Source: Bradyrhizobium sp. BTAi1
Lineage (GTDB): Bacteria; Pseudomonadota; Alphaproteobacteria; Rhizobiales; Xanthobacteraceae
Assembly (NCBI RefSeq): GCF_000015165.1
Contig: NC_009485.1
Location: 5,041,501 to 5,105,500 of the forward strand
DNA length: 64,000 nucleotides
Direction: 5' to 3'
Each line of letters begins with the position of its first letter. Positions within the stretch are counted from its first letter, which is position 1. The notes beneath the pieces are model-generated. The model had not been told where the DNA came from and did no database searches. It was given only the letters and a program-made list of their open reading frames with translations. A program made the position numbers and the translations under genes. This document shows, piece after piece, positions 10,306-19,694 of the stretch.

Positions 10306-11080
10306 GGCCGCCTCCGAGATACAGCTCCTGCACCTCCGGATCGGATTCGATCTCGTGCGGCGCGCCCTCCTTGAAGATGCGGCCATTGTGCATCATCGTC
10401 ACGCTCTCGACGACGCGCAGCGCCACGTCCATGTCGTGCTCGATGATGATGTAGCCGATATGCGCCGGCAGCGCGGTCAGGATCTCCACCAGTTCGCGCC
10501 GCTCGGTCGGCGACAGGCCCGCGGCCGGCTCGTCGAACAGGATGAAGCGCGGCGCCCCGGCCAGCGCCAGCGCGATTTCGAGCTGCCGTTGCTGGCCATG
10601 GGCGAGCTCGGAGACGAACCGCTCGCGAACCGACGTGAGATGCACGGCTTCGATCAGCCGCTCGGTCGCCTGCATCAGCGCATCATTGGCGCGGGGGCGC
10701 AGCATCGAGAAGCGCGCACGCGACACGCCGCGGCAGGCGAGATAGACGTTGTCCCGCACCGACAGGCCGAGGAACAGCGCGGAGATCTGGTAGGTCCGGC
10801 GCAGCCCGCGGCGGATCCGCTCATGGGGCGGAAAGGCCGTGATGTCCTCGCCGAAGAAGCGGATCGTGCCCGAGGTCGGCAGGAAATCGCCGGTGACGCA
10901 GTTGAACAGCGTCGTCTTGCCGGCGCCGTTCGAGCCCAGCACCGCGCGCCGCTCGCCTGGCCGAACCGTGATGGTGATATCGGTCAACGCCGCCAGCGCG
11001 CCGAACATGCGAGTGACGCCGCGCAGTTCGAGTGCCGCCGTCGAGCCGAGTGCCGAGAGCCGGTCCGCCACTCTATCCAT
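10298..11080 (-). CDS. Branched-chain amino acid-type ABC transporter ATPase (LivG family)
   Basis: 260 aa from ATG 11080, chosen because it overlaps the permease stop (ATGGATAG) and because the ATPase core then starts at residue 16; the open frame extends 19 codons further upstream without need. Walker A GSNGAGKTT at 49-57, the LivG-type signature LAHGQQRQLEIALAL, Walker B FILFDEPAAGLS and the H-loop EHDM are present. It would pair with the ATPase half of the downstream fusion protein to energise the two Liv permeases. Substrate of such transporters ranges from amino acids to urea, amides and aromatic acids, so it is not specified here. Confidence 0.93.
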
Positions 11081-12158
11081 GGCCGTGACCTCCCGGCCGT
11101 GTGTCCCTGTGCTGGCCGCGCTTGCGCCAGCGCTCATAGAGACCGATCACGCCGTCCGACGACCAGAATACGATCGCGAGGAAGCCGAGGCCGATCAAGA
11201 GCCGGAAGCGGTTGCCGTCAAGCCCGACCTTGACCAGGAAATCGAGCGCAAAGGTGCGCAGCATGACGAAGATGAAGGCGCCGATATAGGCGCCGACCGG
11301 CCGGGTGACGCCGCCGACCACGGCAACGATCAGAATGTCGATGCAACGCTCGACGGCGACAGAGCCTGGCGAGATCTGCCGGTAATTCCAGACCTGGAGC
11401 ACGCCGCCGAGGCCGGCGATCAGGGCGGCGAAAGCATAGGCCGCGATGCGATGCGCATTGACGTTGAAGCCGAGCGCGGCCATGCGCCTGGGATTGTCGC
11501 GGACGCCCTGCAGCGCCAGGCCGAACGGTGCGCGGGACAGATAGAGCACGACGCCATAGCAGGCGACCGCGACCGCCAGCGTCAAATAATAGAAGGCGAT
11601 GTCGGAGCGCCAGTCGATGCCGATAAAATGCGGCGTCGCGATCGTGTTGATGCCGGTATGGCCGTTGAAGATGGCCCAGTTCTGGTTGGTGAAATAGTAG
11701 AACGCCGCGCCGATCGCGAGCGTGATCATGATGGTGTAGATGCCCTCGGTCCGTACCGCCAGCGCGCCGCCGAGCGTGCCGAACAGCACCGCGAGGACCA
11801 GCGCCGTCGGCGTCGCCAGCCACCATGGCCAACCCAGGCTGATATTGGCGTTGCCGCTGACACCGAACACGGCAACCATGTAGCCGGCAAAGCCGGCGAT
11901 CGTGAGCTGCATCAGGCTGACCATGCCGCCATAACCGGCGAGGAACATCAGGCTCAGCGCGATGGTGCCGAGGATCAGCGTCGTGCCAAAGATCTCGATC
12001 AGGAAGAAGCCATTGGCGATGAGCGGCATGATCAGTAGCAGCGCCGCTACGGCCCAGGCCCACGGCTGCTCGGTGACCGACCACGCGGCCGGCTGCGGCG
12101 CGGTGCCCGGTTGCGCCAGCATGCCCTCTCTCGCCCGCGCCTCCTGGATCAGCGACAT
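11073..12158 (-). CDS. Branched-chain amino acid-type ABC transporter permease (LivM family)
   Basis: 361 aa inner-membrane protein with about nine or ten hydrophobic segments. It carries the LivM features GYGGMVSLMQLTIAGFAGY near the N-terminal third and the cytoplasmic loop GVRDNPRRMAALGFN that contacts the ATPase. It starts 1 bp after the LivH-type gene and overlaps the LivG-type gene by 8 bp. The N-terminal 30 residues are hydrophilic and precede the first membrane segment. Function is translocation of the ligand delivered by a periplasmic binding protein, probably the one encoded at 14317-15567. Confidence 0.93.
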   Translation of the reverse strand: MSLIQEARAREGMLAQPGTAPQPAAWSVTEQPWAWAVAALLLIMPLIANGFFLIEIFGTTLILGTIALSLMFLAGYGGMVSLMQLTIAGFAGYMVAVFGVSGNANISLGWPWWLATPTALVLAVLFGTLGGALAVRTEGIYTIMITLAIGAAFYYFTNQNWAIFNGHTGINTIATPHFIGIDWRSDIAFYYLTLAVAVACYGVVLYLSRAPFGLALQGVRDNPRRMAALGFNVNAHRIAAYAFAALIAGLGGVLQVWNYRQISPGSVAVERCIDILIVAVVGGVTRPVGAYIGAFIFVMLRTFALDFLVKVGLDGNRFRLLIGLGFLAIVFWSSDGVIGLYERWRKRGQHRDTRPGGHGHG

Positions 12159-12159
12159 C

Positions 12160-13170
12160 TCAGCGCCTCGCCAACAGGCCCTGGGGCCGCAGCGCCAGCA
12201 CCAGCACCATGATCAGGAAGGTGACGACGATCGCGTAGGTCGGGATGTAGACCGACCCCAATTGCTCGGCGAGCCCGATGATCAGCGCGCCGAGCGCGGC
12301 ACCGGGAATCGACCCCATGCCGCCGACGATGACGACGACGAGCGACGCCAGCAGGAAGCGCGTATCTTCCCCCGGCGAGATCGATTGGAAGGTTCCGCCC
12401 ACCACCCCGGCGATGCCAGCGAGCCCCGCGCCGAGCGCGAACACCAGGACGAAAACGAGCTGGATGTGCACACCGGTCGCGGCAAGGATCTCGCGGTCGT
12501 CGACACCGGCGCGCACGATCATGCCGACCCGCGTGCGGTTCAGCGCCAGCCACATCAGGACACCGATCACCACCGAGCCGCAGAAGATCACCAGGCGCAC
12601 CAGCGGATATTGCAGGAACACCGCCTCGCCCGATGACTTCATGGCCGTCATCAGCGGCAGCTGGACCGGTCCGATCAGCCATGCCGGCGTCTGGATCTGG
12701 TAGAAGTCGCCGCCGAACGCCCACAGCATCAGATCGGCGAACACGATCGACAGCCCGATGGTCACCATGGTCTGGCGCAGGTCCTGGCCCTCCATGCGGC
12801 GGAACACCAGGAACTGAAGCAGAATTCCGATCGCGGCGACCACGACGAAGGCGACGACGAAGGCGAGGATCCATGAGCCGGTCGCAGCCGAGATGCCATA
12901 GCCGACATATCCGCCGAACAGATAGAGCGAGCCGTGCGCGAGATTGACGTTGCGCATCAGGCCGAAGATCAGGGTGAAGCCGCTCGCCACGAGAAAGTAC
13001 AGTCCACCCAGCGTGATCCCGTTGAACACCGCGCTGAGAAACACCTTCTTCCGGCCGATCGCATCCTCCAGCCCGGGCGGCCAGACGGCGAAGATCAACC
13101 AGGTGAAAAGCGCGATGGCCAGAAGAATGACCAGCGACCAGATCGGCTGGCGCTCGATGAAGCGGCTCAT
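12160..13170 (-). CDS. Branched-chain amino acid-type ABC transporter permease (LivH family)
   Basis: 336 aa with about eight to nine membrane segments. LivH hallmarks are NGITLGGLYFLVASGFTLIFGLMRNVNLAHG and the loop VRAGVDDREILAATG, with VGGMGSIPGAALGAL towards the end. A strong GGGAGGACCG ribosome site precedes the ATG. An insertion around residues 145-175 makes it slightly longer than the usual 290-310 aa. It is the first transporter gene of the minus-strand run, lying 199 bp after the AraC gene, so a promoter for the transporter block may lie at 13171-13369. Confidence 0.93.
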   Translation of the reverse strand: MSRFIERQPIWSLVILLAIALFTWLIFAVWPPGLEDAIGRKKVFLSAVFNGITLGGLYFLVASGFTLIFGLMRNVNLAHGSLYLFGGYVGYGISAATGSWILAFVVAFVVVAAIGILLQFLVFRRMEGQDLRQTMVTIGLSIVFADLMLWAFGGDFYQIQTPAWLIGPVQLPLMTAMKSSGEAVFLQYPLVRLVIFCGSVVIGVLMWLALNRTRVGMIVRAGVDDREILAATGVHIQLVFVLVFALGAGLAGIAGVVGGTFQSISPGEDTRFLLASLVVVIVGGMGSIPGAALGALIIGLAEQLGSVYIPTYAIVVTFLIMVLVLALRPQGLLARR

Positions 13171-13369
13171 CGGTCCTCCCTCACGCGCAGGCGGACCGGT
13201 CCGTCAGCGGCGCGGCAAGGCGCGTTCAGCCGGAGATCGCCGGGTGTACCGGCCATCGCTCGTCCTCCCTCGTCGGATCCTTTGGCGGATCACGTTGCTC
13301 GCAGTGTAGCGGGGGACCAGCGTCGGTATTTGATCGACAGTCTCTTTTCGCGCGATGCGCAGCAGCACG

Positions 13370-14194
13370 TCAGGCGCGCAGCACTTTTGCAGCGCGGCGA
13401 TAGTCGGTCGGCGCCATGCCGACATTGCCGGCAAAGAAGCGCGTGAAGCCGCTCTGCGAGGAAAAGCCGAGATCGAAGCCGATGTCGGCGATCGGCGACT
13501 CCGTCGCCACAAGCGCATCCAACGCCCGCTCCATCAACAGCGTGTTGAGATAGAGGTTCGGGGTCACGCCGGTCTGGCTACGGAACAGACGATAGAAATG
13601 CGGCCGCGACAGTCCGGACTCGCGCGCGATGTCATCGAGCTCGATCTCCGCGCAGGGGCTGTCGGACATCAGCTTGATGCATTTGCGAACACGGAAATCA
13701 GTCACCTCGGCGCAGCGCCGCTCCGGCATCAGTTCGACGATCCGCCAGCTCTCCTCATAGCAGCTATCGATCAGCTGTCGCAGCTCGCCGTCGAGACAGC
13801 CGAGCGATGGCGCGCCACATACCAACGCTGCGGTGCGGCGGATGCAGCGGTCCAGCGCCGCCGTGCGCCTAAAACAGGTTCGGCCGAAGCGGAGGCCCTG
13901 CTCGCGGGCGGCCGAGGGCGCAAACCAGTCGGCGTTGACATAGAGCACAAAGAAGATCGCGCCATTGTCGACGTCGTTAGGCAGGAAATTATGCGGTTCC
14001 CAGGGGTTGACCGCGACGATCCAATCTTCACCGATCTGATAGCGCTGCTCGCAGACATCGATGTCGGCCGGCGTGCCGCCAACGTGGAAGATCAGATGCC
14101 CTTCACGATGGGCATGCACATTGAACGGCCGATTGAGCTGATAAACCGTTGCGCGACCAAAGCGAGCATGAAAGACGGCGAGAGCCCTACTCAT
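13370..14194 (-). CDS. AraC-family transcriptional regulator
   Basis: 274 aa from ATG 14194. The N-terminal half is an AraC-type cupin ligand-binding domain (HREGHLIFHVGG, NPWEPHNF). The C-terminal 100 residues hold two helix-turn-helix motifs: DDIARESGLSRPHFYRLFR, and the AraC signature region PIADIGFDLGFSSQSGFTRFF followed by G-AP-DYRR. It sits between the binding-protein gene and the permease genes, all co-directional, so it likely controls the uptake/oxidation block in response to the imported compound or its product. No operator could be assigned with confidence. Confidence 0.9.
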   Translation of the reverse strand: MSRALAVFHARFGRATVYQLNRPFNVHAHREGHLIFHVGGTPADIDVCEQRYQIGEDWIVAVNPWEPHNFLPNDVDNGAIFFVLYVNADWFAPSAAREQGLRFGRTCFRRTAALDRCIRRTAALVCGAPSLGCLDGELRQLIDSCYEESWRIVELMPERRCAEVTDFRVRKCIKLMSDSPCAEIELDDIARESGLSRPHFYRLFRSQTGVTPNLYLNTLLMERALDALVATESPIADIGFDLGFSSQSGFTRFFAGNVGMAPTDYRRAAKVLRA

Positions 14195-14272
14195 CACTCC
14201 CCCACTGACATTGGTTTCTTGCTTATCGCTCAGCGTCGATCATTGCTCCGTCAAAAGCAAGCGACGCGACGA

Positions 14273-14298
14273 CGCGGCCCGAGCAAGCTCGAGCCGCG
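14273..14298 (-). terminator. Strong hairpin after the binding-protein gene
   Basis: CGCGGC-c-CGAGC-aa-GCTCG-a-GCCGCG forms an 11-bp stem with one mismatch, 19 nt beyond the stop of the binding-protein gene. There is no T-run after it, so it may be a 3'-end stabiliser that raises binding-protein mRNA over downstream genes instead of a true intrinsic terminator. Confidence 0.4.
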
Positions 14299-14316
14299 CC
14301 GCTCCGGCCGGAAAGG

Positions 14317-15567
14317 TCAATATTTCTTACATTCAGGAACAGTCCGGCTGGGCAGCCCGATCTTGGCGAAGGTCGCGGGATCATAGCCCAGCGTCTGGTT
14401 GACGTCGGGAATCACCTTCACGACCTTGCTGAACAGCGCGCCCTTGCCGTCGTCGACGACCTCGGTCACGAAGTTGGTGCCGATCGCCTGGCGATTGGAG
14501 TCGAGCTTGATCTTCCCGTTCGGCGCGTCGATCTCGATCTTCGCGAGCGCCTCTTTCAGCTTGGCCTGGTTGTTCGACAGATCGCCATTTACCTCCCGCA
14601 GCGCCAGGATCAGCGCCATGGTCGATCCGTAGTAGTTGGTCGCAAGCAGGGACGGACTCGGGAAACGCTTCTCCGGCGGGAATGAATCCTGATAGGCCTT
14701 GACAAATTTCTGCCAGCGAGGGTCTTCCCAGGTGTCGGCCTGGCCCGACGCCGCGATGGTCCCGATCAGCGCGTTCTTGGCATTGCCCTTCGACGACAGG
14801 ATGGTCTGATCGATCATGATCGAGCCGCCCATCAGGTGCGCCTTGCCACCGGCCTGCTGATACTGATTGAGGAAGTTGACCGCATCGGCGCCGCCGAGGC
14901 CGAGATAGATTGCGTCGACATCGTCGGGAAGCGCCGCGATGACGGAGGCGAAATCCTTGGTGCCGAGCGGCACCCATTGCCGGCTCGTGATCTTGCCGCC
15001 GAGGCCGCAGAACTCCAGCGCCAGCCCGAACACCTGGGTATAGATGAAGGAGTAATCCTCGCCGACGGTCGCGATCTTGCGGTAGCCCTTGGTCTCATAG
15101 GCGTATTTGCCGAGACCGACCTGCCACTGGGCACCGTCCATGTTGTAGCGGAAGAAGTTCGGCGCCGGATCGACATAGGTCGTCTCCTGTGCACCTGACG
15201 CGGCATTGACGAAGGTCAGCTCCGGGTGCGTCTTGGCGAAATTCTTGACCGCGATACCTTCGTCGCCGGACAGCGGCGACAGCAGGATCTGCACCTTGTC
15301 CTGCTCGATCAGCTTGCGCACCGCACGGACGGCGGAGTCCGGCGTGGCATCCGTCGAAGCCACGACGAATTCGAGCTCCTTGTCGCCGATCTTCTTGCCG
15401 AGCACGTTGACGGCGGTGACGTGACCGCGCATCCCGTCCTCGCCGAGCACGGTGTAGGTCCCCTCAAGGGTGGCGGTGACCCCGACCCTGATCTTCTCCT
15501 GGGCAGAGGCCGTGCCTGACAGCAGCAATGCCGTGAGCGCAGCGAACCCCACACTTCGCATGACCAT
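14317..15567 (-). CDS. Periplasmic substrate-binding protein of a branched-chain amino acid-type ABC transporter
   Basis: 416 aa from ATG 15567, which has GGGAGGAGTTCG in front; a longer open frame upstream lacks such a site. MVMRSVGFAALTALLLSGTA with a cleavage site after SAQ (about residue 22) is a Sec signal peptide. The mature protein (IRVGVTATLEGTYTVLGEDG, RKLIEQDKVQILLSPLSGDE, ATVGEDYSF) is a LivJ-like type 1 periplasmic binding fold of normal length. It probably serves the Liv-type permeases encoded downstream. It is separated from them by an AraC gene and a hairpin. Confidence 0.92.
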   Translation of the reverse strand: MVMRSVGFAALTALLLSGTASAQEKIRVGVTATLEGTYTVLGEDGMRGHVTAVNVLGKKIGDKELEFVVASTDATPDSAVRAVRKLIEQDKVQILLSPLSGDEGIAVKNFAKTHPELTFVNAASGAQETTYVDPAPNFFRYNMDGAQWQVGLGKYAYETKGYRKIATVGEDYSFIYTQVFGLALEFCGLGGKITSRQWVPLGTKDFASVIAALPDDVDAIYLGLGGADAVNFLNQYQQAGGKAHLMGGSIMIDQTILSSKGNAKNALIGTIAASGQADTWEDPRWQKFVKAYQDSFPPEKRFPSPSLLATNYYGSTMALILALREVNGDLSNNQAKLKEALAKIEIDAPNGKIKLDSNRQAIGTNFVTEVVDDGKGALFSKVVKVIPDVNQTLGYDPATFAKIGLPSRTVPECKKY

Positions 15568-15834
15568 CGAACTCCTCCCTTTGCAAATCGCCGAAGCACT
15601 TGGAACGTGCCGGCCAGTCGTTGCTGGCCTCGTCGTGGACTTCGCCGGCACATGCTCGACATGCCGGCGACCCACGATCTGCGGGGAACGCTATCCGATG
15701 GGGCGAGAGAGGCGTGCGTGGTCCTCCTCGTCATCTTGACGGGGAGTCTCATTTTCCATGGTGCGACGCAATCGATGCGACGGAAGCTGACGCTCCACCG
15801 CGCGTCGAGGACGCGAAGCTTCAAGATCGGAGGT

Positions 15835-16830
15835 TCAAGACCGCTTCTTCGCGGTCGGACGGCAGGCCGTGCCGTCCGCAGCCGACGCATCCGCCGCGGC
15901 GCGCGCACCGTTCCACTTGCCTTTCACGACGAGGTTGAGCAGCGTCGTGCGACACAGCGCATGGACGCTCGACACGGCATGGCTGAGCGGCCGGTCCACC
16001 GGATGGGCCAGATGAACGGACCGTTTGATTTCGGGCTGGGTGATCGGCCAGGCCAGAAGCCGTTCGCTCTGCACGTCACGCGCTATCGAATTATAGGGCA
16101 GAACCGAATAGCCGATGCCCTCCTCGACCAGCCCCTTGATGTTGGCGTAGGAGTCGACCTCGATCACGGGATCGAGCGACAGGCCGCGCGCGGAGGCCTC
16201 GCGCTCCAGCAGCATGCGCAGGCCGTGGTCGGCGCTCGGCAGGATCAGCGGCAGCTGCGTCACCTTGGCGTAGGCCACGGCGCCCGAGGCGGGCGGCTTG
16301 ACGCCGGACGGCGGTTTCATGGGTCCGAGCAGCCACAGTTCCTCGCTGATCACCTCCGATGAGTTCAGCGCATTGTCGCTGACCGGCATATAGAGCACGG
16401 CGAGATCGATGCGTCCCTCCCGGATCCATTCGGTGACGAAGCCGCTCATCGCCTCCGCAATGCACAGCTTGATTTTCGGAAAGCGCTTGCGCACCTCGAG
16501 GATCAGCGGCACCGACAGGATCTGGCTGATGGTGCCGGGCAGCCCGAGCCGCACCTCGCCGGACGGCTCGGCCTCCTGCCCCTTGATCTCGTGACGCGCG
16601 ATCGACAGCTGGTCGATGACGATGCGCGCGTGGCGGATCAGGATCTCACCGGCCTCGGTCGCCACCACGCCCTGGGGACTGCGAAATAACAGCGCCGAGC
16701 CCAGCTCGGCCTCCATGTTGCGCACATGCAGGCTGAGCGCGGGCTGGGCCACGTTGAGGGTCTCGGCTGCCTTGGAAAAGGACCCCTGCTCGACGATCGC
16801 AATGAAATAGCGAAGCTGCCGCAGATCCAT
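15835..16830 (-). CDS. LysR-family transcriptional regulator
   Basis: 331 aa. The N-terminal winged helix (MDLRQLRYFIAIVEQGSFSK, AAETLNVAQPALSLHVRNME) is followed by a LysR substrate-binding domain from about residue 90 (GEVRLGLPGTISQILSVPLI) to 300, and a 30-residue basic, Ala-rich tail. The ligand domain resembles regulators of aromatic or organic-acid degradation (GLPGTIS), but a ligand cannot be named. It stands between the CoA-transferase operon and the binding-protein gene, all on the same strand, and could control either. An inverted repeat suited to self-binding lies just upstream of its start. Confidence 0.92.
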   Translation of the reverse strand: MDLRQLRYFIAIVEQGSFSKAAETLNVAQPALSLHVRNMEAELGSALLFRSPQGVVATEAGEILIRHARIVIDQLSIARHEIKGQEAEPSGEVRLGLPGTISQILSVPLILEVRKRFPKIKLCIAEAMSGFVTEWIREGRIDLAVLYMPVSDNALNSSEVISEELWLLGPMKPPSGVKPPASGAVAYAKVTQLPLILPSADHGLRMLLEREASARGLSLDPVIEVDSYANIKGLVEEGIGYSVLPYNSIARDVQSERLLAWPITQPEIKRSVHLAHPVDRPLSHAVSSVHALCRTTLLNLVVKGKWNGARAAADASAADGTACRPTAKKRS

Positions 16831-16856
16831 TTCCGCCCCAACATTCTTCTATGCAG

Positions 16857-16877
16857 GCCATATCTTTTCTGTATGGC
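16857..16877. promoter_or_regulatory. Candidate LysR-type operator: GCCATA-N9-TATGGC
   Basis: A perfect 6-bp inverted repeat with a 9-bp T-rich spacer, 27 bp upstream of the LysR start codon. It contains the ATA-N9-TAT arrangement typical of LysR-type sites (T-N11-A). Position suggests autoregulation. Confidence 0.45.
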
Positions 16878-16901
16878 AAACGCGCAGCCGATCGACGGGC
16901 G

Positions 16902-16934
16902 CTATAGATCAACGGCATCATGAGGCTGTCAAGC
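16902..16934 (-). promoter_or_regulatory. Possible promoter of the LysR gene
   Basis: On the minus strand CTTGACA (around 16934-16928) is followed 20 bp later by CTATAG (16907-16902), resembling the alphaproteobacterial CTTGAC/CTATAT pair though with long spacing. It lies about 70 bp before the LysR start and upstream of the inverted repeat. Confidence 0.3.
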
Positions 16935-17019
16935 ACAGGGGCTGCGCACGCTCGGCGCGGCAGCCATACCGCTTTGCCGTCAAGCTGGCCGCTCCCCCCG
17001 GCCACCCGAGGGGTCCGCG

Positions 17020-18156
17020 TCACTCCTGCGGCTTGGGCGCGAATTCGCGGCGCAGCCGCTTGCCATGCGCCCCGAGCGCCGGGATCGGCCCGAACGCGGG
17101 CACTTGACCATCGACCACCGCCCCCGGGGCCATCATCACGACCGGCCCTGTCGGCGTGTCGATCTCGATGTAGCGGTTCTGCGGATGCTCGGCGAAATCG
17201 GCCAGGGTCGAGACGCGCCCGAAAGCGAGCCGTGCGGCGCTGAGCAGCTCGATCGCGCGATCGAGGTCCATGCTGAGCAGGATCGGCCCGATCTCGGCAT
17301 CGAGGGCCGCGCGGTTCTTGACCCGCTCGCCATTGTTGACGAAGCGCGGGTCGCTGGCGAGGCCGGGGCGCTTCAGTACGTCGCGACAGAGAATGACCCA
17401 TTCCCGCTCATTCTGGATGGCGATCAGGATCGAACGGCCACCGCCACAGGCGTAGCTGCCATAGGGCGCGATCGTCGGATGATGCAACCCGACCCGGCCG
17501 ATCGGCACGCCGCCATAGGCATATTGCAGATACGGCACGTTCATCCAGTCGGCCATGGCATGGAAGAGCGAGACCGCGATGTGCCGCCCTCTCCCGGTGC
17601 GCTCGCGCGCATAGAGCGCCTGGAAGATCGCCTGCGTCGCGGTCATGCCGGCGTTGATGTCGCAGACGGAGACGCCGACCCGCGCCGCGCCATATTCGTT
17701 GCCGGTGATGTTGGCGAGGCCGCACTCGCCTTGCACCAGGAGATCATAGGCCTTGGCGTCGCGCAGCGGCCCCTCGTCGCCATAGCCGGAGATGGCGCAA
17801 GTGATCAGCCGCTCGTGCCGGGCCCGCAACGCCTGCATCGAGAAGCCGAGCCGGTCGATGGCGCCCGGCGCGAGGTTCTGGATGAACACGTCAGCCTGCG
17901 CCAGCATCGCTGCCAGCACCGCCTTGTCGGCGTCATCCGCGAGGTTGAGGCAGATCGATTCCTTGCCGCGATTGAGCCAGACGAAATAGGCGCTCTCGCC
18001 ATGAACGAAATGATCGTACTCCCGGGAGAAGTCGCCCTCGGGGCGCTCGATCTTGATGACGCGCGCGCCCGCATCGGCCAGCTTGCAGGAGGCATAGGCC
18101 GCCGCGACCGCCTGCTCGATCGAAACAACCAGAAGTCCCTCGAAATCGGCAGCCAT
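17020..18156 (-). CDS. Family III CoA-transferase (CaiB/BaiF)
   Basis: 378 aa, the usual length. It has LLVVSIEQAVAAAYASCKLADAGA and VIKIERPEGDFSREYD at the N terminus, and KAYDLLVQGECGLANITG, in which Asp138 aligns with the catalytic aspartate of formyl-CoA transferase. The enzyme moves CoA between carboxylic acids in the cytoplasm. It is the last gene of the catabolic operon, 32 bp after the aldehyde dehydrogenase gene, so its acceptor is plausibly the carboxylic acid made by that enzyme. The exact acid is unknown. Confidence 0.9.
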   Translation of the reverse strand: MAADFEGLLVVSIEQAVAAAYASCKLADAGARVIKIERPEGDFSREYDHFVHGESAYFVWLNRGKESICLNLADDADKAVLAAMLAQADVFIQNLAPGAIDRLGFSMQALRARHERLITCAISGYGDEGPLRDAKAYDLLVQGECGLANITGNEYGAARVGVSVCDINAGMTATQAIFQALYARERTGRGRHIAVSLFHAMADWMNVPYLQYAYGGVPIGRVGLHHPTIAPYGSYACGGGRSILIAIQNEREWVILCRDVLKRPGLASDPRFVNNGERVKNRAALDAEIGPILLSMDLDRAIELLSAARLAFGRVSTLADFAEHPQNRYIEIDTPTGPVVMMAPGAVVDGQVPAFGPIPALGAHGKRLRREFAPKPQE

Positions 18157-18188
18157 GGGTCCTCATCGCTTCCGGCAGCGGCACGCGC

Positions 18189-19685
18189 TTACCGCATCAC
18201 GAACGGGTTCGGCACGTCCTTGCCATAAGACATCCAGACGCATTTCGTTTCCAGATATTCCATGATCGCGTCCTGACCGCTTTCCCGTCCGATCCCGGAC
18301 GCCTTGAAGCCGCCGAACGGCGCCATGTAGCTGACCGCACGATAGGTGTTGGTCCAGACCGTGCCGGCGCGCAGCCGCCGGGCGGCGGTGAAGGCCCGGC
18401 GCTGGTCGTTGGTCCAGACGCCGGCGGCAAGGCCGTAGGCGGTGTCGTTGGCAACAGCATAGGCCTCGTCATCCTCACGGAACTTGATGACCGACAGCAC
18501 CGGCCCGAACACCTCCTCTTGCGCGATCCGCATCGCATTGTTGACACCGGCGAACACGGTCGGCTCGACGAACCAGCCCTGGCCGCATTCCGGACGGTCC
18601 GCCGGCTTGCCGCCCATCACACATTCGGCGCCCTCTTCGCGCGCCATCGCGATGCAGGATAGCACGCGCCGATATTGCGGCTGCGTGGTCACCGGCCCGA
18701 CTTGCGTATCCATGTTCATCGGATCGCCCATGCGCGCCGTCCGCGCCAACGCGACGAACTTGTCCAGGAACGCATCGTGGATGCTCTCATGCACCAGCAG
18801 GCGCGAGCCTGCGATGCAGGTCTGCCCTGTGGCAGCGAAGATGCCGGACACCACGCCCTTGACCGCATTATCGAGATCCGCGTCGGGGAATACGAGCTGC
18901 GCCGATTTACCGCCAAGCTCCAGCGTAGTCCGCTTGAAGGTCTGGGCGGCATTGCGCAACACGTGGCGGCCGGAATTCTCTCCGCCGGTAAAGGCGATCT
19001 TGTCGACGCCCTTGTGGCTGGTCAGCGGCTCGCCGACGTCAGCCCCGAACCCGGTGACGACGTTGAGCACGCCGGGCGGAAAGCCGGCTTCCTCCACCAG
19101 CCGCATCAGCTCGATCGTCGACGCCGAGGTAAATTCGGACGGCTTGATCACGATGGTGCAGCCGGCTGCCAAGGCCGGCGCGAGTTTCCAGGTCGCGAGC
19201 AGCAGCGGCGAATTCCACGGCGTGATCGCGGCGACCACGCCGACCGGCTCGTGGCGCGTGTAGGTGAACATGTCGGGCTTGTCGATCGGGACCACCGCGC
19301 CCTCGACCTTGTCGGCGAGCCCGCCGAAATAGTGGAACCATTGCGGGATGTAGCCGACCTGGCCGCGCATCTCCGCATAGAGCTTGCCGTTGTCCTGCAC
19401 CTCGATGCGGGCCAGATGGTCGGCATCGCGCGCGATGAGATCACCGAACCGGCGCAGCAATTGCCCGCGCTGCGACGGATGCATGTTGGCCCACTCACCC
19501 TGCTCCAGCGCCTGCCGCGCCGCCGCGACGGCGGCATCGACATCACGGGCATCGCATCTCGGGATCAAGGCCCAGGGCTGGGCGAGGAATGGATCGAAGC
19601 TTTCGAAATAGTCGCCGGAGGCCGGCTGCCGCCATTGGCCGCCGATGAAACATTGATAGCGCCGCATCGGCTCGATCCTGCTCAT
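18189..19685 (-). CDS. NAD(P)-dependent aldehyde dehydrogenase
   Basis: 498 aa, full-length ALDH superfamily. Key residues seen are Asn157 in PWNSP, Lys181 in IKPSE, Glu256 in LELGGKS and nucleophile Cys290 in GQTCIAGSR. The cofactor loop reads FTGGENSGRH where many family members have FTGSTEVGR, a variant that still retains the glycines. It oxidises an aldehyde to a carboxylic acid in the cytoplasm. It starts 9 bp after the alcohol dehydrogenase gene and is followed by a CoA-transferase, giving a plausible alcohol-aldehyde-acid-CoA ester series. Confidence 0.94.
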   Translation of the reverse strand: MSRIEPMRRYQCFIGGQWRQPASGDYFESFDPFLAQPWALIPRCDARDVDAAVAAARQALEQGEWANMHPSQRGQLLRRFGDLIARDADHLARIEVQDNGKLYAEMRGQVGYIPQWFHYFGGLADKVEGAVVPIDKPDMFTYTRHEPVGVVAAITPWNSPLLLATWKLAPALAAGCTIVIKPSEFTSASTIELMRLVEEAGFPPGVLNVVTGFGADVGEPLTSHKGVDKIAFTGGENSGRHVLRNAAQTFKRTTLELGGKSAQLVFPDADLDNAVKGVVSGIFAATGQTCIAGSRLLVHESIHDAFLDKFVALARTARMGDPMNMDTQVGPVTTQPQYRRVLSCIAMAREEGAECVMGGKPADRPECGQGWFVEPTVFAGVNNAMRIAQEEVFGPVLSVIKFREDDEAYAVANDTAYGLAAGVWTNDQRRAFTAARRLRAGTVWTNTYRAVSYMAPFGGFKASGIGRESGQDAIMEYLETKCVWMSYGKDVPNPFVMR

Positions 19686-19694
19686 GCAAACCTC

